From the NCBI GenBank assembly GCA_031262845.1, contig JAISGZ010000042.1, positions 1 through 13,293 of the forward strand: DNA of 13,293 nt, read 5' to 3'. The position numbers were made by a program, and so were the translations under genes. The stretch comes from Propionibacteriaceae bacterium. Lineage in GTDB: Bacteria; Actinomycetota; Actinomycetes; Propionibacteriales; Propionibacteriaceae. Positions 12,021 to 13,293 of the stretch are shown in pieces. Numbering within the stretch: position 1 is the stretch's first letter; each line of letters opens with the position of its first letter. Under the pieces are notes generated by a model that ran no database searches, was not told the DNA's origin, and was given only the letters and a program-made list of their open reading frames with translations.

Positions 12021-13293
12021 GTGAGTTTCTCGTCTTACCCCGACACCGACCGCGTGTCCCGCGAAGACTGGGTGTTCGACACCGTGCTGGCGATTCTCGG
12101 CGTCTGCTTCGTGTTGGCCCCATATTTGGTTGTGATCGCTTTCTACGGCCCGGACACGTCCGGCCGTGACCTGGTCTTGGCGTCCATCATCGGGCTGCTG
12201 CTGTGTGCCAGCATCATCATCCGGCGTCACTATCCACTCCCATTCATGGGCATCGTGGCCGTACTCTGTCTGGTCCACGTCATCGTCGTGCCTTTGCCCT
12301 TCACGCTGCTGTTGGTGATTCCGCTGGCGATCTACACGTTGGCCCGCTACAGCCCGACGTCGGTGGTGTGGACGCTGTTCTTCTGGGTGCCGGCGGCGAT
12401 CGCCGCCACCTTGCGCTGGTTTTGGTCCTACACGGCCGATAATGCTTTGCGCAGTGTGGCTTGGGTCGGTGGCTTCGCCCTGGTCGGCGTGATCGTCGCG
12501 GCCTATACGATCGGCCGCCGCGGTCACGATCTGGTGGTCGCCCAGGCGGCTGCGGTCGAGGCGGCGCTCAGCCAACAACAGTGGGACGCGCAAGAAGCCG
12601 ATCTAGACCGGCAGGCTTCGGTGGCGGCGATTCAGGCCGACACCGCCGCCGGGCTCTACGACGCTTTCGCCGACACGATCGCCCATATGGTCAGTCAAGC
12701 CGATCAGGCCCAGGCCCTGTTGGCCGCGCAACAAGGGCCGCAAGCCGCCGCCCGGGTTGAACAAGTGGCGGCCACCGGCCGGGATTTGCTGGCTGACTTG
12801 GAGGAAACCGTCGACGGCCAGTTGCCATGGTCGGACGGCCTGATCGATGAGTTCCCTGATGAAACCGGTGCCGCCGTGGTGGCGGCGGATCCAGTCCTCG
12901 AAACCGATTACGACGAGGATTACAGCCTTGACGACTTCGCCGACGATGGCGCTTGGGATTTGGCTGCGACCGACGACTTCGCCGGTGCCGCTCCGGCTGA
13001 CGCGGACGGTGAGGCCGACTGGGATTACGGCGTGGCCGGCGACGACGAAATGTTTGGCGAGGGCGCCGATCTGACGGCCAGCGATGGCTTGATGAATGAA
13101 GCCGACGCTTACGCCGAGGACGACGCTTACGCCGACGTGCTCGATAGCGATGAAGCTGAAGCCGACGAATTGGCCACCGGCGATGACGATTGGGACGACT
13201 GGGACCTGGCCGAGGGTGAGGCTGACGGCGTAGCGGACGTGGCCGATGTGGCGACGGACGGTGACGCCGAGTTCGACGCTGACGACGACTATG
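12021..13293 (+). CDS. Pseudo-histidine-kinase membrane protein with long acidic tail (runs off right edge)
   Basis: The GTG at 12021 opens a frame of at least 424 codons. Residues 18-165 hold about five or six membrane helices, resembling the DUF7134-type sensor module of actinobacterial HisKA_3 kinases. A Gln/Ala-rich helical linker (170-205) follows. Residues 205-262 align with the dimerisation/phosphoacceptor helices: the usual R-E-L-H-D-V-V-A-H-S-L-S reads A-G-L-Y-D-A-F-A-D-T-I-A, and the next stretch keeps MVxQAD, then ...AARVEQVAATGRDLLADL. The phosphoacceptor His is Tyr213 and the second His is Asp. Instead of the ATP-binding domain, residues 255-424 are low-complexity (about 64 Asp/Glu) with no Lys, Arg or His. 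Autophosphorylation is unlikely, and the role is unknown. The codon start could be later (GTG at residues 12 or 18). The C terminus is not in the window. Confidence 0.8.
   Translation, partial: MSFSSYPDTDRVSREDWVFDTVLAILGVCFVLAPYLVVIAFYGPDTSGRDLVLASIIGLLLCASIIIRRHYPLPFMGIVAVLCLVHVIVVPLPFTLLLVIPLAIYTLARYSPTSVVWTLFFWVPAAIAATLRWFWSYTADNALRSVAWVGGFALVGVIVAAYTIGRRGHDLVVAQAAAVEAALSQQQWDAQEADLDRQASVAAIQADTAAGLYDAFADTIAHMVSQADQAQALLAAQQGPQAAARVEQVAATGRDLLADLEETVDGQLPWSDGLIDEFPDETGAAVVAADPVLETDYDEDYSLDDFADDGAWDLAATDDFAGAAPADADGEADWDYGVAGDDEMFGEGADLTASDGLMNEADAYAEDDAYADVLDSDEAEADELATGDDDWDDWDLAEGEADGVADVADVATDGDAEFDADDDY

Noticed and set aside
11952..12593. 213-codon minus-strand frame over the kinase-like gene
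   Set aside because: The translation is His/Gln/Arg-rich low complexity, typical of the reverse of a hydrophobic membrane gene. The plus-strand frame is far more protein-like.

Overview
The window looks like chromosomal DNA of a moderately high-GC actinobacterium. The supporting evidence is a DLW-39-type mini-protein gene beside tRNA-Ala(TGC), a lipoprotein/PKD-protein gene pair of actinobacterial style, a histidine-kinase-like membrane module of actinobacterial type, and several genes that start directly after a TANGCT -10 element without a Shine-Dalgarno site. A family assignment (for example Propionibacteriales) would be a guess.

Left part (1 to about 6450) is a scarred accessory or defence-type region. 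It opens with the tail of an AbiEi antitoxin gene and a truncated AbiEii toxin. Next come a truncated HTH antitoxin on the minus strand, a divergent 37-codon ORF with a good terminator, a relic of a DUF1016 (YhcG-type) nuclease, and an excisionase-like HTH gene. An intact DUF1016/PD-(D/E)XK nuclease follows, coupled to a 26-codon leader ORF, then an intact AbiEi antitoxin lacking its toxin and an intact class II Fic protein. A secreted lipoprotein/PKD pair sits between two fragments of the same fic gene. The AbiEi 3' end is present twice (122 of 123 bases identical), and the fic start region occurs three times. Duplication and deletion, rather than a visible transposase, appear to have shaped the region.

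Middle part (about 6450 to 9383) holds three imperfect 26-bp tandem repeats and a two-gene minus-strand operon encoding two lipid-anchored serine hydrolases: a DUF3089 alpha/beta hydrolase and a type-B carboxylesterase.

Right part (9511 to the end) is core genome. It carries tRNA-Pro(CGG), cysS with a probably leaderless GTG start behind a 15-bp tandem duplication, tRNA-Ala(TGC) butted directly against a terminator-shaped hairpin, a nested stem-loop, and the DLW-39 gene. Divergent from DLW-39, and running off the right edge, is a membrane protein that resembles a HisKA_3 sensor kinase. In it the phosphoacceptor His is Tyr, and the kinase ATPase domain is replaced by at least 170 residues of acidic sequence with no Lys, Arg or His. 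This apparent pseudokinase with an acidic tail is the most unusual protein in the window.
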